Shown here: positions 41,396 to 51,280 of the stretch, in pieces
How positions within the stretch are numbered: position 1 is the first letter of the stretch
How the letters are laid out: the number at the start of each line of letters is the position of its first letter
Assembly (NCBI GenBank): GCA_021838715.1
Contig: JAKCCX010000008.1
Span: forward strand, 1 to 64,000
Length of the DNA stretch: 64,000 nt
Source: Pseudomonadota bacterium
Lineage (GTDB): Bacteria; Pseudomonadota; Gammaproteobacteria; Burkholderiales; Burkholderiaceae_F
Direction of reading: 5' to 3'
Made by a program: the position numbers and the translations under genes
The notes under the pieces: generated by a model
What the model saw: the letters and a program-made list of their open reading frames with translations, nothing else
The model's database searches: none
What the model was told of the DNA's origin: nothing

Positions 41396-42273
41396 GCATT
41401 CTGATCGACCGGAACACCCGCGTCGTCACCCAGGGGATCACGGGCAAGACGGGTCAGTTCCATACCCGCGGCTGCCGCGATTACGCGTTCGGGCGCGAGT
41501 GCTTCGTGGCGGGGGTCAATCCCCGGAAGGCCGGAGAGAATTTCGAGGGAGTCCCCATCTACGGCACGGTGCGCGAAGCCAAGGAGCAGACCGGCGTCAA
41601 CGCCTCGGTCATCTACGTGCCCCCCGCCGGTGCGGCAGACGCGATCTGGGAGGCGGTGGAGGCGGAACTCGACATCGTGGTCTGCATCACCGAGGGGATT
41701 CCGGTGCGCGACATGATTCTCGTGCGGGATCGGATGCGCAAGGCGGGCTCGCGGACCGTTCTTCTCGGGCCGAACTGCCCCGGCCTCATCACCCCGGACG
41801 AAATCAAGATCGGCATCATGCCCGGGCACATCCATCGCCGGGGGCGCATCGGCGTGGTGTCGCGCTCGGGGACGCTCACGTACGAAGCCGTGGCGCAGTT
41901 GACCGAACTGGGGCTGGGGCAATCGAGCGCCGTCGGAATCGGTGGTGACCCGGTAAACGGCCTCAAGCATGTCGACGTGCTGCGACTGTTCAACGACGAT
42001 CCCGAAACCGATGCCGTCATCATGATCGGCGAAATCGGTGGCAACGACGAGGAGGCCGCTGCCGCCTGGGCCCGGGACCACATGAAAAAGCCCGTGGTCG
42101 CGTTCATCGCCGGCGTCACCGCGCCGCCGGGAAAGCGCATGGGACACGCCGGCGCGATCATTTCCGGCGGCCACGGGACCGCCCAGGAAAAACTGGATGC
42201 GCTCGAGGCGGCCGGGATCCGCACCACCAGGAATCCCTCCGAGCTGGGAAAACTCCTGCAGAGCGTGCTCTAA
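41392..42273 (+). CDS. sucD: Succinyl-CoA synthetase alpha subunit
   Basis: [63 protein letters not shown]. Confidence 0.96.
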   Translation: MSILIDRNTRVVTQGITGKTGQFHTRGCRDYAFGRECFVAGVNPRKAGENFEGVPIYGTVREAKEQTGVNASVIYVPPAGAADAIWEAVEAELDIVVCITEGIPVRDMILVRDRMRKAGSRTVLLGPNCPGLITPDEIKIGIMPGHIHRRGRIGVVSRSGTLTYEAVAQLTELGLGQSSAVGIGGDPVNGLKHVDVLRLFNDDPETDAVIMIGEIGGNDEEAAAAWARDHMKKPVVAFIAGVTAPPGKRMGHAGAIISGGHGTAQEKLDALEAAGIRTTRNPSELGKLLQSVL

Positions 42274-42314
42274 GGCGCGTCGGACGCGCAGGCCGCGAAG
42301 AGGCGAAACGCACG

Positions 42315-43112
42315 ATGCCCGGGACCCTTGCGTTGCGGTTTGCGATCAAAAGCCATCCGGGCATGGTCCGGCCGCTGAACGAGGACGCCGTGGGGGCCGA
42401 CCCGGCGATCGGCCTGTTCGTCGTCGCCGATGGGTTGGGCGGCTACAACGCCGGCGAGATCGCGGCGACGATGGCGGTCAGCCGCCTGCTGGGCGACCTG
42501 GGGCGCGGCCTGACGGCGGCGGTCTGCTTTTCCAAGACCTACGATCCCGCGGTCGCGCTGCGTCGGACATTGTTTGCGCTGAACGGCGAAATCTTCCGTG
42601 CGGCGTTGCAGAGCACCATGTACGAGGGCATGGCGACGACGGTGATTGCGGCGTGGCTGCTGGGCAGCCGGATGTGGGTCGCGCATGCCGGCGATTCCCG
42701 GCTCTATCGCTTGCGTGATGGCAATCTCGATCAGATCACGAAAGATCATTCCTTTTCTCAGGAATTGCTCGACGCCGGCATGATCACCGTCGAAGAGGCG
42801 CGCACCCTGCCCGCGAAAAATCTCGTGACCCGCGCGATCGGCACGTCGCCGAATTGCGACCCGGAAGTCCGCGATTACGACGTTCAGCGGGGCGACCTCC
42901 TGCTCCTGTGTTCGGACGGCCTTACCGAGATGGTCGCGGAAGCGCGGATCCGCGCCCTGCTGTGCGCGTGCGACGGCGACCTTGCGGCCACCGCCCGCCG
43001 GCTGATCGACGAAGCCAACGGCGCCGGGGGGCGGGACAATTGTTCCGTGATCCTGGTCCAGGTCGATCGCGCCGGTGCGGCGCACGCCGATGACCTGCGC
43101 GCGGAGTCCTGA
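42315..43112 (+). CDS. PP2C-family serine/threonine phosphatase
   Basis: RPLNEDAVGADPAIGLFVVADGLGGYNAGEIAA, VAHAGDSRLYRLRDG, LLCSDGLTEMV, GGRDNCSVIL. Confidence 0.92.
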   Translation: MPGTLALRFAIKSHPGMVRPLNEDAVGADPAIGLFVVADGLGGYNAGEIAATMAVSRLLGDLGRGLTAAVCFSKTYDPAVALRRTLFALNGEIFRAALQSTMYEGMATTVIAAWLLGSRMWVAHAGDSRLYRLRDGNLDQITKDHSFSQELLDAGMITVEEARTLPAKNLVTRAIGTSPNCDPEVRDYDVQRGDLLLLCSDGLTEMVAEARIRALLCACDGDLAATARRLIDEANGAGGRDNCSVILVQVDRAGAAHADDLRAES

Positions 43113-43269
43113 CTCGCGGCGAGTTGCTCCGCCGGTTGGCGGGAGGGCGCCCGGGTTTTTGCCTTGCCACGTCCCTCCGGTTGTTTTGGCTTCCCGAATC
43201 GAGTAGGCTTGTCGGCGCGGAGGGATTCCGTTTGGCATTTTTTTACCAGGCGAGCAGAGAGATCTGTAT

Positions 43270-43974
43270 ATGTCGAAGCTGATTCTGAGTCTGGATGGCG
43301 TCGTCCTGCGCGAAGTCGCCCTGACCAAGGATCGCGAGACGATCGGGCGCCGCTCGCACAACGATGTGGTGATCGACAATCTTGCGGTGAGTGGCGAGCA
43401 TGCCGTCATCGTCCGGTCGGGCGACAACACGTATCTCGAAGATCTGGGGTCGACCAACGGCACGACGGTGAACGGCCAGCCGATCAAGCGGCACCTGCTG
43501 CGAAACGGCGACACCATCGAGGTCGGCAAGTACCGGTTGCGCTATCTGCTCGATGCCGCGATGGGCGATGCACCGGCGGGCGTCGACATCGACACCCAGC
43601 AGTCGCTGGCACGCGAGTACTACAGCCCCGGGCCCGCCACGATCCAGGTGCGGCCGCCCGGAGAGCCGACCGCCGCGCCGCAGGCGCCGGCAACGATCCG
43701 CATCCTGACCGGCGGCAACGCGGGACGGGAGATGGCGCTCGTCAAGGCCCTGACCACGGTCGGGCGACCCGGGAGCCAGGTGGCCGTGATCACCCGGCGT
43801 CCGACCGGCTATTTCATCGCCCATGTCGAGGGCGACGTGTTTCCCGCCGTCAACGGCCGCAACCTGGGTTCGGCCGCGCATCCGCTGCACAACGGCGACG
43901 TGATCGAACTCGCCGGCGTGCAGATGGAGTTCTGTTTTCCGGACTCGCGACAGCCGGTCCAGAACGCCGCATAA
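43270..43974 (+). CDS. FHA-domain protein, second degenerate FHA likely at C-terminus
   Basis: ETIGRRSHNDVVIDNLAVSGEHAVI...LEDLGSTNGTTVNGQPI. Confidence 0.88.
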   Translation: MSKLILSLDGVVLREVALTKDRETIGRRSHNDVVIDNLAVSGEHAVIVRSGDNTYLEDLGSTNGTTVNGQPIKRHLLRNGDTIEVGKYRLRYLLDAAMGDAPAGVDIDTQQSLAREYYSPGPATIQVRPPGEPTAAPQAPATIRILTGGNAGREMALVKALTTVGRPGSQVAVITRRPTGYFIAHVEGDVFPAVNGRNLGSAAHPLHNGDVIELAGVQMEFCFPDSRQPVQNAA

Positions 43975-44127
43975 GCGCCACCTTCCCACGGCATCCACCT
44001 GGCCGGCGCGTACGCTGCGCGGGTGCTCCTTCTCCATCGTGAAATAGAATCCCCGGGCGTGCGAAGGTGCCCCGGCGGCGGTCCGGGTCGCGGGAAACGA
44101 TCGGCAAATCAGCGAGAGGGAGCGGGA

Positions 44128-45330
44128 ATGCAAAGGAACGGCGGGTTCGCCAAAGCGGCGAGGGCGTTGCGCAAGGCGATATGGGTCGGGAGCGTCCTGA
44201 TGTGGGCGGCCGCGGCGCATCCGGCGCTGGCGAGCGAGGTTTCGTCGGCGTCGTTCGCGCAGTGGGTGGCAAGCTTGCAGCAGCACCCGGATGACGAGGC
44301 GCTGCGCGCGCGGATCATTGCCGCCGCGCGCCGACGGGCGCCGGCGGTTCCCGAGGAGGCGCGGCGGTATTTCATCCGCGGCAACACCGCAATGGCGAGC
44401 GGCCTGGGGACGTATGGCGCCCAGCGCGCGATTCGCAATTATGAAAAGGCGCTGACCTTGGCGCCCTGGTGGGGCGACGCATATCGCAACCTTGCCAAGG
44501 CGCAGGAAACGGCCAAGGATTATTCGGGGGCGATCGACGCCCTGCACCGGTTTCTGCAGACCGCTCCGGACAAATCGCAGGCACGGCAGGCACAGGACCA
44601 CATTTACGCGCTGGAGGAAATGCGCGACGAGATGCGCGATCTGCACGCGCACCCCGTCGCAGCGGCGCCGGTCGCGCCCGCTCCGGCGGCCCCCGCGGCC
44701 GTCATCGCGCAACCGGCGGCTGCGGTGGCAACCTTGCCGAGCGCGGCGATGAAACTGGGAACGGTGTTCCGGGACTGTCCGGACTGCCCGGAAATGGTCG
44801 TCATCACGCCCGGATATGCGATGGGCAAATATCTGGTCACCCAGAAGCAATGGCGCGACGTGATGGGCCGCAACCCCAGCTTTTTCTCGAAGTGCGGGGA
44901 TGACTGTCCGGTGGAGCAGGTGAGTTGGGATGACGCGCAGGAGTTCCTGACCCGGCTCAATGAGAAAACCGGCAGGCACTACCGCCTTCCGACGGAAGCG
45001 GAGTGGCGGTTTGCGTGCCGCGGCGGGGCGGCGACGACATTCTGCGGCAGCCAGCGATACCAGGAGGTCGCCTGGTTTGCGGGCAACAGCGGCGGACATA
45101 CCCACCCGGTGGGGCAGAAGCAGCCCAACGCGCTGGGCCTCTACGACATGAACGGCAATGTCTGGGAGTGGACCAACGGGTGCCTGGAGTATGACTGCGA
45201 TTACCGCGTCCTGCGCGGTGGATCCTGGATCTACGACCCGGGCTTTCGCGGGACGTCCAAGCGCATCGGCGTTGCGCGCTCGTATCGCTTGAACGAATAC
45301 GGACTCCGGGTCGTCCGGACCTTGCCGTAA
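44128..45330 (+). CDS. TPR + SUMF1/FGE-type domain protein, probably exported
   Basis: YRLPTEAEWRFACRGGAATTFC, NALGLYDMNGNVWEWTNGC, VLRGGSWIYDP. Confidence 0.85.
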   Translation: MQRNGGFAKAARALRKAIWVGSVLMWAAAAHPALASEVSSASFAQWVASLQQHPDDEALRARIIAAARRRAPAVPEEARRYFIRGNTAMASGLGTYGAQRAIRNYEKALTLAPWWGDAYRNLAKAQETAKDYSGAIDALHRFLQTAPDKSQARQAQDHIYALEEMRDEMRDLHAHPVAAAPVAPAPAAPAAVIAQPAAAVATLPSAAMKLGTVFRDCPDCPEMVVITPGYAMGKYLVTQKQWRDVMGRNPSFFSKCGDDCPVEQVSWDDAQEFLTRLNEKTGRHYRLPTEAEWRFACRGGAATTFCGSQRYQEVAWFAGNSGGHTHPVGQKQPNALGLYDMNGNVWEWTNGCLEYDCDYRVLRGGSWIYDPGFRGTSKRIGVARSYRLNEYGLRVVRTLP

Positions 45331-45375
45331 CCGCTTCCCGGAGGGATCGGCGCCGCACGGCGGGCGCGGGTCCCG

Positions 45376-45419
45376 CAAAAGCAAAACGGGCGGCTCCGCA
45401 TCGCTGCGAAGCCGCCCGT
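45376..45419 (-). terminator. Intrinsic terminator of cspA
   Basis: ACGGGCGGCT/AGCCGCCCGT stem, minus-strand T-rich tail. Confidence 0.8.
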
Positions 45420-45443
45420 GGGCAGAAGTACCCGGTCAGGTCG

Positions 45444-45647
45444 TCAGATCGCGCGGATCTGGGTGGCCTGCGGGCCCTTATTGCCTTGCGCGACGGTGAA
45501 TTCAACGCGCTGGTTTTCCTGCAGGGACTTGAAGCCCGAGCCCTGGATTTCCGAAAAGTGGGCGAAGAGATCTTTCCCGCCGTCGTCGGGGGTGATGAAC
45601 CCGTACCCTTTTGCATCGTTGAACCATTTGACGGTTCCGGTCGCCAT
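45444..45647 (-). CDS. cspA: Cold-shock protein CspA family
   Basis: [34 protein letters not shown]. Confidence 0.96.
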   Translation of the reverse strand: MATGTVKWFNDAKGYGFITPDDGGKDLFAHFSEIQGSGFKSLQENQRVEFTVAQGNKGPQATQIRAI

Positions 45648-45847
45648 AAACAACTCCTGAGAACGAATTGGAAAAATCCCCGTGCGTCGAAATATGCACA
45701 CGGTGTGCAAACGATCCGGCACCGCAAGCTGGGGTTACCGCAGGAGCGCGATCTCGCGCGACCGGCTCGGAGGACCAATGGCAAACGAGGCTGAAGCGAA
45801 ATGCGCGGCAATTGTATACGGGAATCCGCGGTCCGGTTCCACGTCCG

Positions 45848-46681
45848 TCAACCGAAACGCACTGCACAGACCGGCTTGTTCAATAGTCGATCGACGTAGG
45901 GCCGGGAGGCCGGATCCGCGGCGCCCGCCCCGGCCGCGACGAGGATGGGAATCCAGTGTTCGGGTCGCGGGTGGGATGCCCGCGCTCCCGGCGCATGCGC
46001 CCAGTCGAGGAGGGCGCGGTTGCGCGCCTGCGGGTCCGGATCGGCGATCGTCCGCGCCAGCCAGTCGTCGAACGCCTGCGCCGTGTCGTCGCCGCGACCG
46101 GGTTGAAAAAAATCGCGCAGGTTGTGGTAGCTCATCCCGCTGGCAACGATCAATACGCCCTCGTCGCGCAAGGGAGCCAGGGCGGCCCCGACCGAGAAAT
46201 GGAACCCGGCGTCGAGGCTGCGTTGCAGCGACAGCGGGACGATCGGCAGGTCCGCGTCGGGAACCATCAGCTTGAACGGGACGAACACCCCGTGATCCAG
46301 GCCCCGACGATCGTCGGTGTCGGCTTCCACCCCGGCTTGCGCGAGCAGCGTCTGCACGCGCGCGCCCAGCGCCGGCGCGCCGCGGGCCGGATACCGGAGC
46401 CGGTACGTATGCTCGGGGAATCCGTAGTAGTCGAACAGGAGCGCGTGCGACGGCGCGACGCCGATCGTCGGTCTCGGCGCCTCCCAGTGGGCGGAGACCA
46501 CGACGATCGCCTGCGGCACGGCCGGTAGCGATGCCGGGATTCCCCGCAGGTACGCCGCCATCCGGTTCCAAAGGTCGGGGGGCATTCCCGGCATCGGATC
46601 CATGAAAAAACAGGGTCCGCCTCCATGGGGAATATATAGCGCGGGCTGGCGGGGGGGCGGGGCGGTGTGGGGTTCCGGCAC
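45848..46681 (-). CDS. Class III extradiol dioxygenase (DODA/YgiD family)
   Basis: ALYIPHGGGPCFF, IVVVSAHWE, GLDHGVFVPFKLM, HPRPEHWIPILVAAGA. Confidence 0.88.
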   Translation of the reverse strand: MPEPHTAPPPRQPALYIPHGGGPCFFMDPMPGMPPDLWNRMAAYLRGIPASLPAVPQAIVVVSAHWEAPRPTIGVAPSHALLFDYYGFPEHTYRLRYPARGAPALGARVQTLLAQAGVEADTDDRRGLDHGVFVPFKLMVPDADLPIVPLSLQRSLDAGFHFSVGAALAPLRDEGVLIVASGMSYHNLRDFFQPGRGDDTAQAFDDWLARTIADPDPQARNRALLDWAHAPGARASHPRPEHWIPILVAAGAGAADPASRPYVDRLLNKPVCAVRFG

Positions 46682-46846
46682 GGTGCGGCCTCGGTTGGGC
46701 GTTGCCGGTATCGTCGCCGATCGGGCGGCGCGAGGGTTGCATTTTTTTGTCGATCCCGTTCCGCCGGGGCCGCCCCGTCGGAAGGCGGGCGCATCCCGCC
46801 CGCCTTCTGCTACAGTCTAAAGTTTGCTTCGTTCCTGGAAACCGTC

Positions 46847-48418
46847 GTGAAGCTTCGTACCGCCCTGCCCGTGCTGCTTGCCACGCTTGCTCTTTGCGGA
46901 TGCCTCGGCAACACCGGCAGCCCGCAGAGTCCGCCGACCTCGGTTCGGGCGTATGGCGGCGATGCGATGATCAGCGTGACCTGGAGCGGCTCGGCCGCGA
47001 CCAGCTACTGGTTGTTCTATGCGCAGGATCCGACCCTGAGCACCAACAACTGGGTGAACGGCCTCCTCAACGCCGGCATTGCGCTCAACCCCAGCACCCC
47101 CTGGCTGCTTTGCAACCAGGTCAACAATCCGAATCCGACGACCCAGTTCCCGGCGATGTATTTCACCATGGACGGCCGTACCGGCACGGCGCCGGGCGGC
47201 ACCGGGAGCGCGGTGGTGAGTTCGGTGGCGCGCCCTGCCGGCGGACCGTATCCGGGGAGCGGGGCACCCTGGACTCCCGGCGGCGGCATCGGCGTGACCA
47301 GCGGCTCTCTGTACGGTCTCGGCTACGTACCGGTCACGACCTGCGGTTCGACGGGTGCCGGAGGCTTTCCCCCGGCAGGTCTGTTCGTCGCGGTCGGTGC
47401 GGGTGGCATGCTCTACACCGCGCTGCTGCAGCCCGATGTGGCCGGCCCGCTCACCGCCGACCAGGGCAACATGCCCCTTTCCTGGACGCCGGCCAACCTG
47501 CCGCCCGGGTTCCAGTCCGACCTCTACGCGGCGGCGGGCAACTCCAGCGGCGCAAACACCGCCACGCCGGGGTACTCCGTCGTCGCCGTGGGCGCCGGGG
47601 GCGCGATCCTGCAAAGTTCCGATGGCATCAACTGGACGCAGGTCCCGTCCGGCACCACCGCCAATCTGCGCGGCGTGTCCGTGTATAGCGTCGACACCGC
47701 CACACCGGTGTTCGTTGTCGTCGGCGACCAGGGAACCATCCTCACGAGTACCGACGGCATCCACTGGGGGGCCCAGACCAGCGGCACCACCAACAACCTG
47801 CGGGCGGTGCAGTGCGACACGCCCAGCAACACCTGCGTCGCCGTTGGCGACAGTGGCACGATCCTGATGTCGGTCGCATCGCCCTTCAGCCAGTGGGGGC
47901 GGGTCCCGGAGACCGCCAGCAAGACCAACAACTGGATTGCCGTTGCGTATGGCAACGACGATGCCAATTCCGACGCCATTACGCTGCAGCTGGGGGCCGG
48001 CACGCCGACCAATGCCGCGGCGCTGAGCTCCTTCTACGGCGGGTTCTCTCCCCTGGGTTATACCTATTCGTCGAACCCGACCCAGGTGGGGATCAACACC
48101 ACGAACGAAACCATCCAGACCTGGGTCGCGGTCGATGCACAGGGAAACACGGCCTATCTGTCGAACGCCGGGACCAACCAGGCGTGGGCGTTCGGGTCGA
48201 TCCCGGTGACCGGCGGCGCATCCATCGTCGGGATCGGCTACACCACGCGTTTCCTTGCGCTCGACTCCGGCGGTAACGCCTATGCGAACGAGACCGGGGT
48301 GGGCACGAGCTGGACGTCGACCGGCTATGCCGGAATCGCCAACCCGGTCGCCCTGCAAAGCAGCGGGGACGGATTCGTGGCGTTGAACGGCAGCGGCAGC
48401 AACGTCGCCTCCTACTGA
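46847..48418 (+). CDS. Lipoprotein with Ycf48/BNR-like beta-propeller repeats (GTG start inferred)
   Basis: Lipobox LCGC; VGAGGAILQSSDGINWTQVPSGTTANLRGV / VGDQGTILTSTDGIHWGAQTSGTTNNLRAV. Confidence 0.65.
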   Translation: MKLRTALPVLLATLALCGCLGNTGSPQSPPTSVRAYGGDAMISVTWSGSAATSYWLFYAQDPTLSTNNWVNGLLNAGIALNPSTPWLLCNQVNNPNPTTQFPAMYFTMDGRTGTAPGGTGSAVVSSVARPAGGPYPGSGAPWTPGGGIGVTSGSLYGLGYVPVTTCGSTGAGGFPPAGLFVAVGAGGMLYTALLQPDVAGPLTADQGNMPLSWTPANLPPGFQSDLYAAAGNSSGANTATPGYSVVAVGAGGAILQSSDGINWTQVPSGTTANLRGVSVYSVDTATPVFVVVGDQGTILTSTDGIHWGAQTSGTTNNLRAVQCDTPSNTCVAVGDSGTILMSVASPFSQWGRVPETASKTNNWIAVAYGNDDANSDAITLQLGAGTPTNAAALSSFYGGFSPLGYTYSSNPTQVGINTTNETIQTWVAVDAQGNTAYLSNAGTNQAWAFGSIPVTGGASIVGIGYTTRFLALDSGGNAYANETGVGTSWTSTGYAGIANPVALQSSGDGFVALNGSGSNVASY

Positions 48419-48440
48419 GCGACGCCGCCGCGGCGTTCGC

Positions 48441-49247
48441 TCAGTAGAACTCGTACTCCACCTGCGCGCGCACCGTGCGCGTCGGCGCATCGTTCGAGGT
48501 GCCGAAGAGCAGGCCGGCGTCGAACTGGATCGCCCGCCCGGAGTCGAGCGGCACCCGTCCGAAAACCGCCGGGCCGACGTTGTTCCAGCGGTTGAACACG
48601 ACGTTTTCGGCCGCCCAGCTTTTGCCGTAGCCGAAACCCTGAATGCCATAGTCCAGGGGGCCCGAGGTCCGGACCCGGAATTGATACTGGAATCCGAGCT
48701 GGGTGGCGGCACCGTAGGCGGGGCCGCCGACGACCTTCGTGACCATCGGGTTGAGGTTCACCTGGACGTCGCCGATGTCGGTCTGCAGCATCGGCGACAG
48801 CGTGAGGTACCAGCCCTGCGACCAGACGCGGGGATGCTCGACCTCGAGCATCGCGCCGAAATCCGCCCAGTACTCGCCCGGATCGGTGAACCGGAATACG
48901 CCCTCTTCGGTGAACCCGTCGACACCGCCGCCGGTCGACCCCGGGGTCGAGTTGGCAAACTGGAGGTAGGTTTCCGACAGGACGTGGTCCGTGATCCCGA
49001 CTTCGTAGGACACGGCCGCCCCCTCCAGGGCCGGAGCACCGTTGGGCGTGGCGGTCGCGGCGCCCATCTGCATGTCGATCTCCTTTTCTCCGCCGGCGAA
49101 GTCGAGGTCCTGGATGTAGTCGTTGGGATCGGCCGCGGCGGGGCGGCATACGGACGACAGCGAAAGGCAGGCCGCGGCGATCCAGGCCCATCCTGCGGGT
49201 CGGCGCAGGCGGGTGCGCGCGGCGCAAGCCGCGATGACGGGTTTCAT
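48441..49247 (-). CDS. Putative outer-membrane beta-barrel protein
   Basis: Signal peptide; amphipathic strands; terminal QVEYEFY. Confidence 0.55.
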   Translation of the reverse strand: MKPVIAACAARTRLRRPAGWAWIAAACLSLSSVCRPAAADPNDYIQDLDFAGGEKEIDMQMGAATATPNGAPALEGAAVSYEVGITDHVLSETYLQFANSTPGSTGGGVDGFTEEGVFRFTDPGEYWADFGAMLEVEHPRVWSQGWYLTLSPMLQTDIGDVQVNLNPMVTKVVGGPAYGAATQLGFQYQFRVRTSGPLDYGIQGFGYGKSWAAENVVFNRWNNVGPAVFGRVPLDSGRAIQFDAGLLFGTSNDAPTRTVRAQVEYEFY

Positions 49248-49273
49248 TGCATGGTCTTCCGGTTGAGGGAGGG

Positions 49274-49612
49274 TCACTCGGCGACGACGATGCCGTGCGC
49301 GGTCTTTTCATGGAACTCGCCGACGAACGAGTACCGTCCGGGGCGCAGTGGGCCGATGTACACGCGCTTGCTGGTATGGCCGCGGAGAATCGTTTCCCGG
49401 TGGAGTCGGTGGCTCTCGAACTCCTCCGCGCCGGCGTCGCGGTTCTCGACGACCAGCAGTGCGCGTTGTCCCGCTTGCACATGGATTTCCGCCGGATGGA
49501 AGCGGTGACCCTGAATCACCACCGGGATCGTCGCCGGGGTTTCCGCACGCGCCGCAGTGATCAACATGCAACCCAACATCAGGCCGCTCCAACGCAAGAT
49601 CGTCGTTTTCAT
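49274..49612 (-). CDS. Periplasmic cupredoxin-domain protein (FtrB/EfeO-cupredoxin-like)
   Basis: IPVVIQGHRFHPAEIHVQAGQRALLVVENRDAGAEEFESHRLHRE. Confidence 0.75.
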   Translation of the reverse strand: MKTTILRWSGLMLGCMLITAARAETPATIPVVIQGHRFHPAEIHVQAGQRALLVVENRDAGAEEFESHRLHRETILRGHTSKRVYIGPLRPGRYSFVGEFHEKTAHGIVVAE

Positions 49613-49689
49613 GACAACACCCCCTCTTTTGTGAAAATTCGTTAAGGATAAAGCGAGTCGTTTCCCTTGGCTGCCGATGGCAGTGGCTA

Positions 49690-49708
49690 AATAGTAATGA
49701 TTCTTATT
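49690..49708. promoter_or_regulatory. Candidate Fur box AATAGTAATGATTCTTATT
   Basis: 7 of 9 arm positions palindromic around a central base; minus-strand AATAAGAATCATTACTATT resembles Fur sites. Confidence 0.5.
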
Positions 49709-49876
49709 TCGATTTGCAAGGGAGTTCGCTCCGCCGCATGGGTTCGCGACGGTTCGAGGGGCGGTACGCTGCGTAAGACCTGCTTCTCAAATGCATCATT
49801 TTCCCGTCATAATCTGCGGCTGCGTGCGGTAGGGATGGATTCCCGCAGAGAAAATGTCGGAGCGTTCCGACGGACG

Positions 49877-51175
49877 ATGATGCAACTGCTGACCCTGGGA
49901 TTGAATCACCAAACGGCGCCGCTCGCTTTGCGGGAGCGGCTCGCATTTCTGCCGCAGGAGATCGAGGGAACGATTGCGCGGCTGCGGCAGCGCTTCGCGA
50001 GCGAGACGCGCGGAACGGTGACCGAGGCGGCGATCGTCTCGACCTGCAATCGGACGGAGTTCTATTGCGCGGTGGACGATCCCGAACCGGCGGGGGCGGC
50101 CCTGTCGGAATTCGTTGCCGAAGAGAAGGGCGTCGTCGCCAGCGATTTCGTGCGTTCCTCCTATACGCTGCCTGCGGCCGACGCGGTCCGCCACGCGTTT
50201 CGGGTTGCGAGCGGTCTCGATTCGATGGTCCTGGGGGAGCCGCAGATCCTCGGGCAGATGAAACAGGCGGAGCGGCTGGCGCGCCAGGCGGGCGGCCTCG
50301 GTCTGTTGCTCAACCACCTGTTCCAGCGCACCTTTGCGGTTGCGAAGGAAGTGCGCAGTTCGACCGAAATCGGGTCCCGGTCGGTGTCGATGGCAGCGGC
50401 GGCCGTGAAGATGGCCGAACGGATCTTCGGCGACATCGCCGATTGTCATGTGCTGTTCATCGGCGCCGGCGAGATGATCGAACTGACGGCGACGCATTTC
50501 GCCGCGCGGCGGCCGAAGACGATCACCGTTGCCAACCGCACGCTCGAGCGTGCCCACAACCTGGCGTCGCACCTCCATGGATGCGCGATACCGCTGTCCG
50601 ATATTCCCGAGGCGCTGGCGCACTTCGACATCGTCATCTCCTGCACCGCGAGCTCCCTGCCGATCATCGGACTGGGCATGGTCGAGCGTGCGATCCGCAG
50701 CCGCCGTCATCGGCCGATGGTGGTCGTGGATCTTGCGGTGCCCCGCGACGTCGAACCCGAGGTTTCCCGTCTCGATGACGTGTTCGTCTATACCGTCGAC
50801 GATCTCGGTCAGGTCGTGCAGACCGGGCAGGAAGCCCGCCAGGCCGCGGTCGCGCAGGCGGAGGTGATCATCGAGACCCGCGTGCGCGATTTCGAAAGCT
50901 GGCTTGCCGGCCGCGAGACGGTCCCGGTCATCCGCGACATGCGTGCGCGGGCGGAGTGCCTGCGCATGTACGAAATCGAACGTGCGCGGCGGCAGATCGC
51001 CCGCGGCGAACCCGTCGAGGTGGTGCTGGAGCGTTTTTCGCGCGCGCTCACCAACAAGTTCCTGCACGCGCCGATCGCGGTGCTCAACGAGGCGGCCGGC
51101 GCTTCCGACGACGAACGCGTGCGGCAGATCGGAATGCTTTCGCAGTTCTACCGCAAGCCGGCCAACCATCAGTGA
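49877..51175 (+). CDS. hemA: Glutamyl-tRNA reductase
   Basis: LLTLGLNHQTAPLALRERLAF, STCNRTEFY, EPQILGQMKQA. Confidence 0.95.
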   Translation: MMQLLTLGLNHQTAPLALRERLAFLPQEIEGTIARLRQRFASETRGTVTEAAIVSTCNRTEFYCAVDDPEPAGAALSEFVAEEKGVVASDFVRSSYTLPAADAVRHAFRVASGLDSMVLGEPQILGQMKQAERLARQAGGLGLLLNHLFQRTFAVAKEVRSSTEIGSRSVSMAAAAVKMAERIFGDIADCHVLFIGAGEMIELTATHFAARRPKTITVANRTLERAHNLASHLHGCAIPLSDIPEALAHFDIVISCTASSLPIIGLGMVERAIRSRRHRPMVVVDLAVPRDVEPEVSRLDDVFVYTVDDLGQVVQTGQEARQAAVAQAEVIIETRVRDFESWLAGRETVPVIRDMRARAECLRMYEIERARRQIARGEPVEVVLERFSRALTNKFLHAPIAVLNEAAGASDDERVRQIGMLSQFYRKPANHQ

Positions 51176-51280
51176 TGACGTTGCACGTGTCGCGAGTGCC
51201 GGCATCGCGCCACGAAGCGGCGGACTCCTCCGCGCCGGTCATCCATTTTTCACGACGTCATTAGCGCCCGCCTTGGGCGG

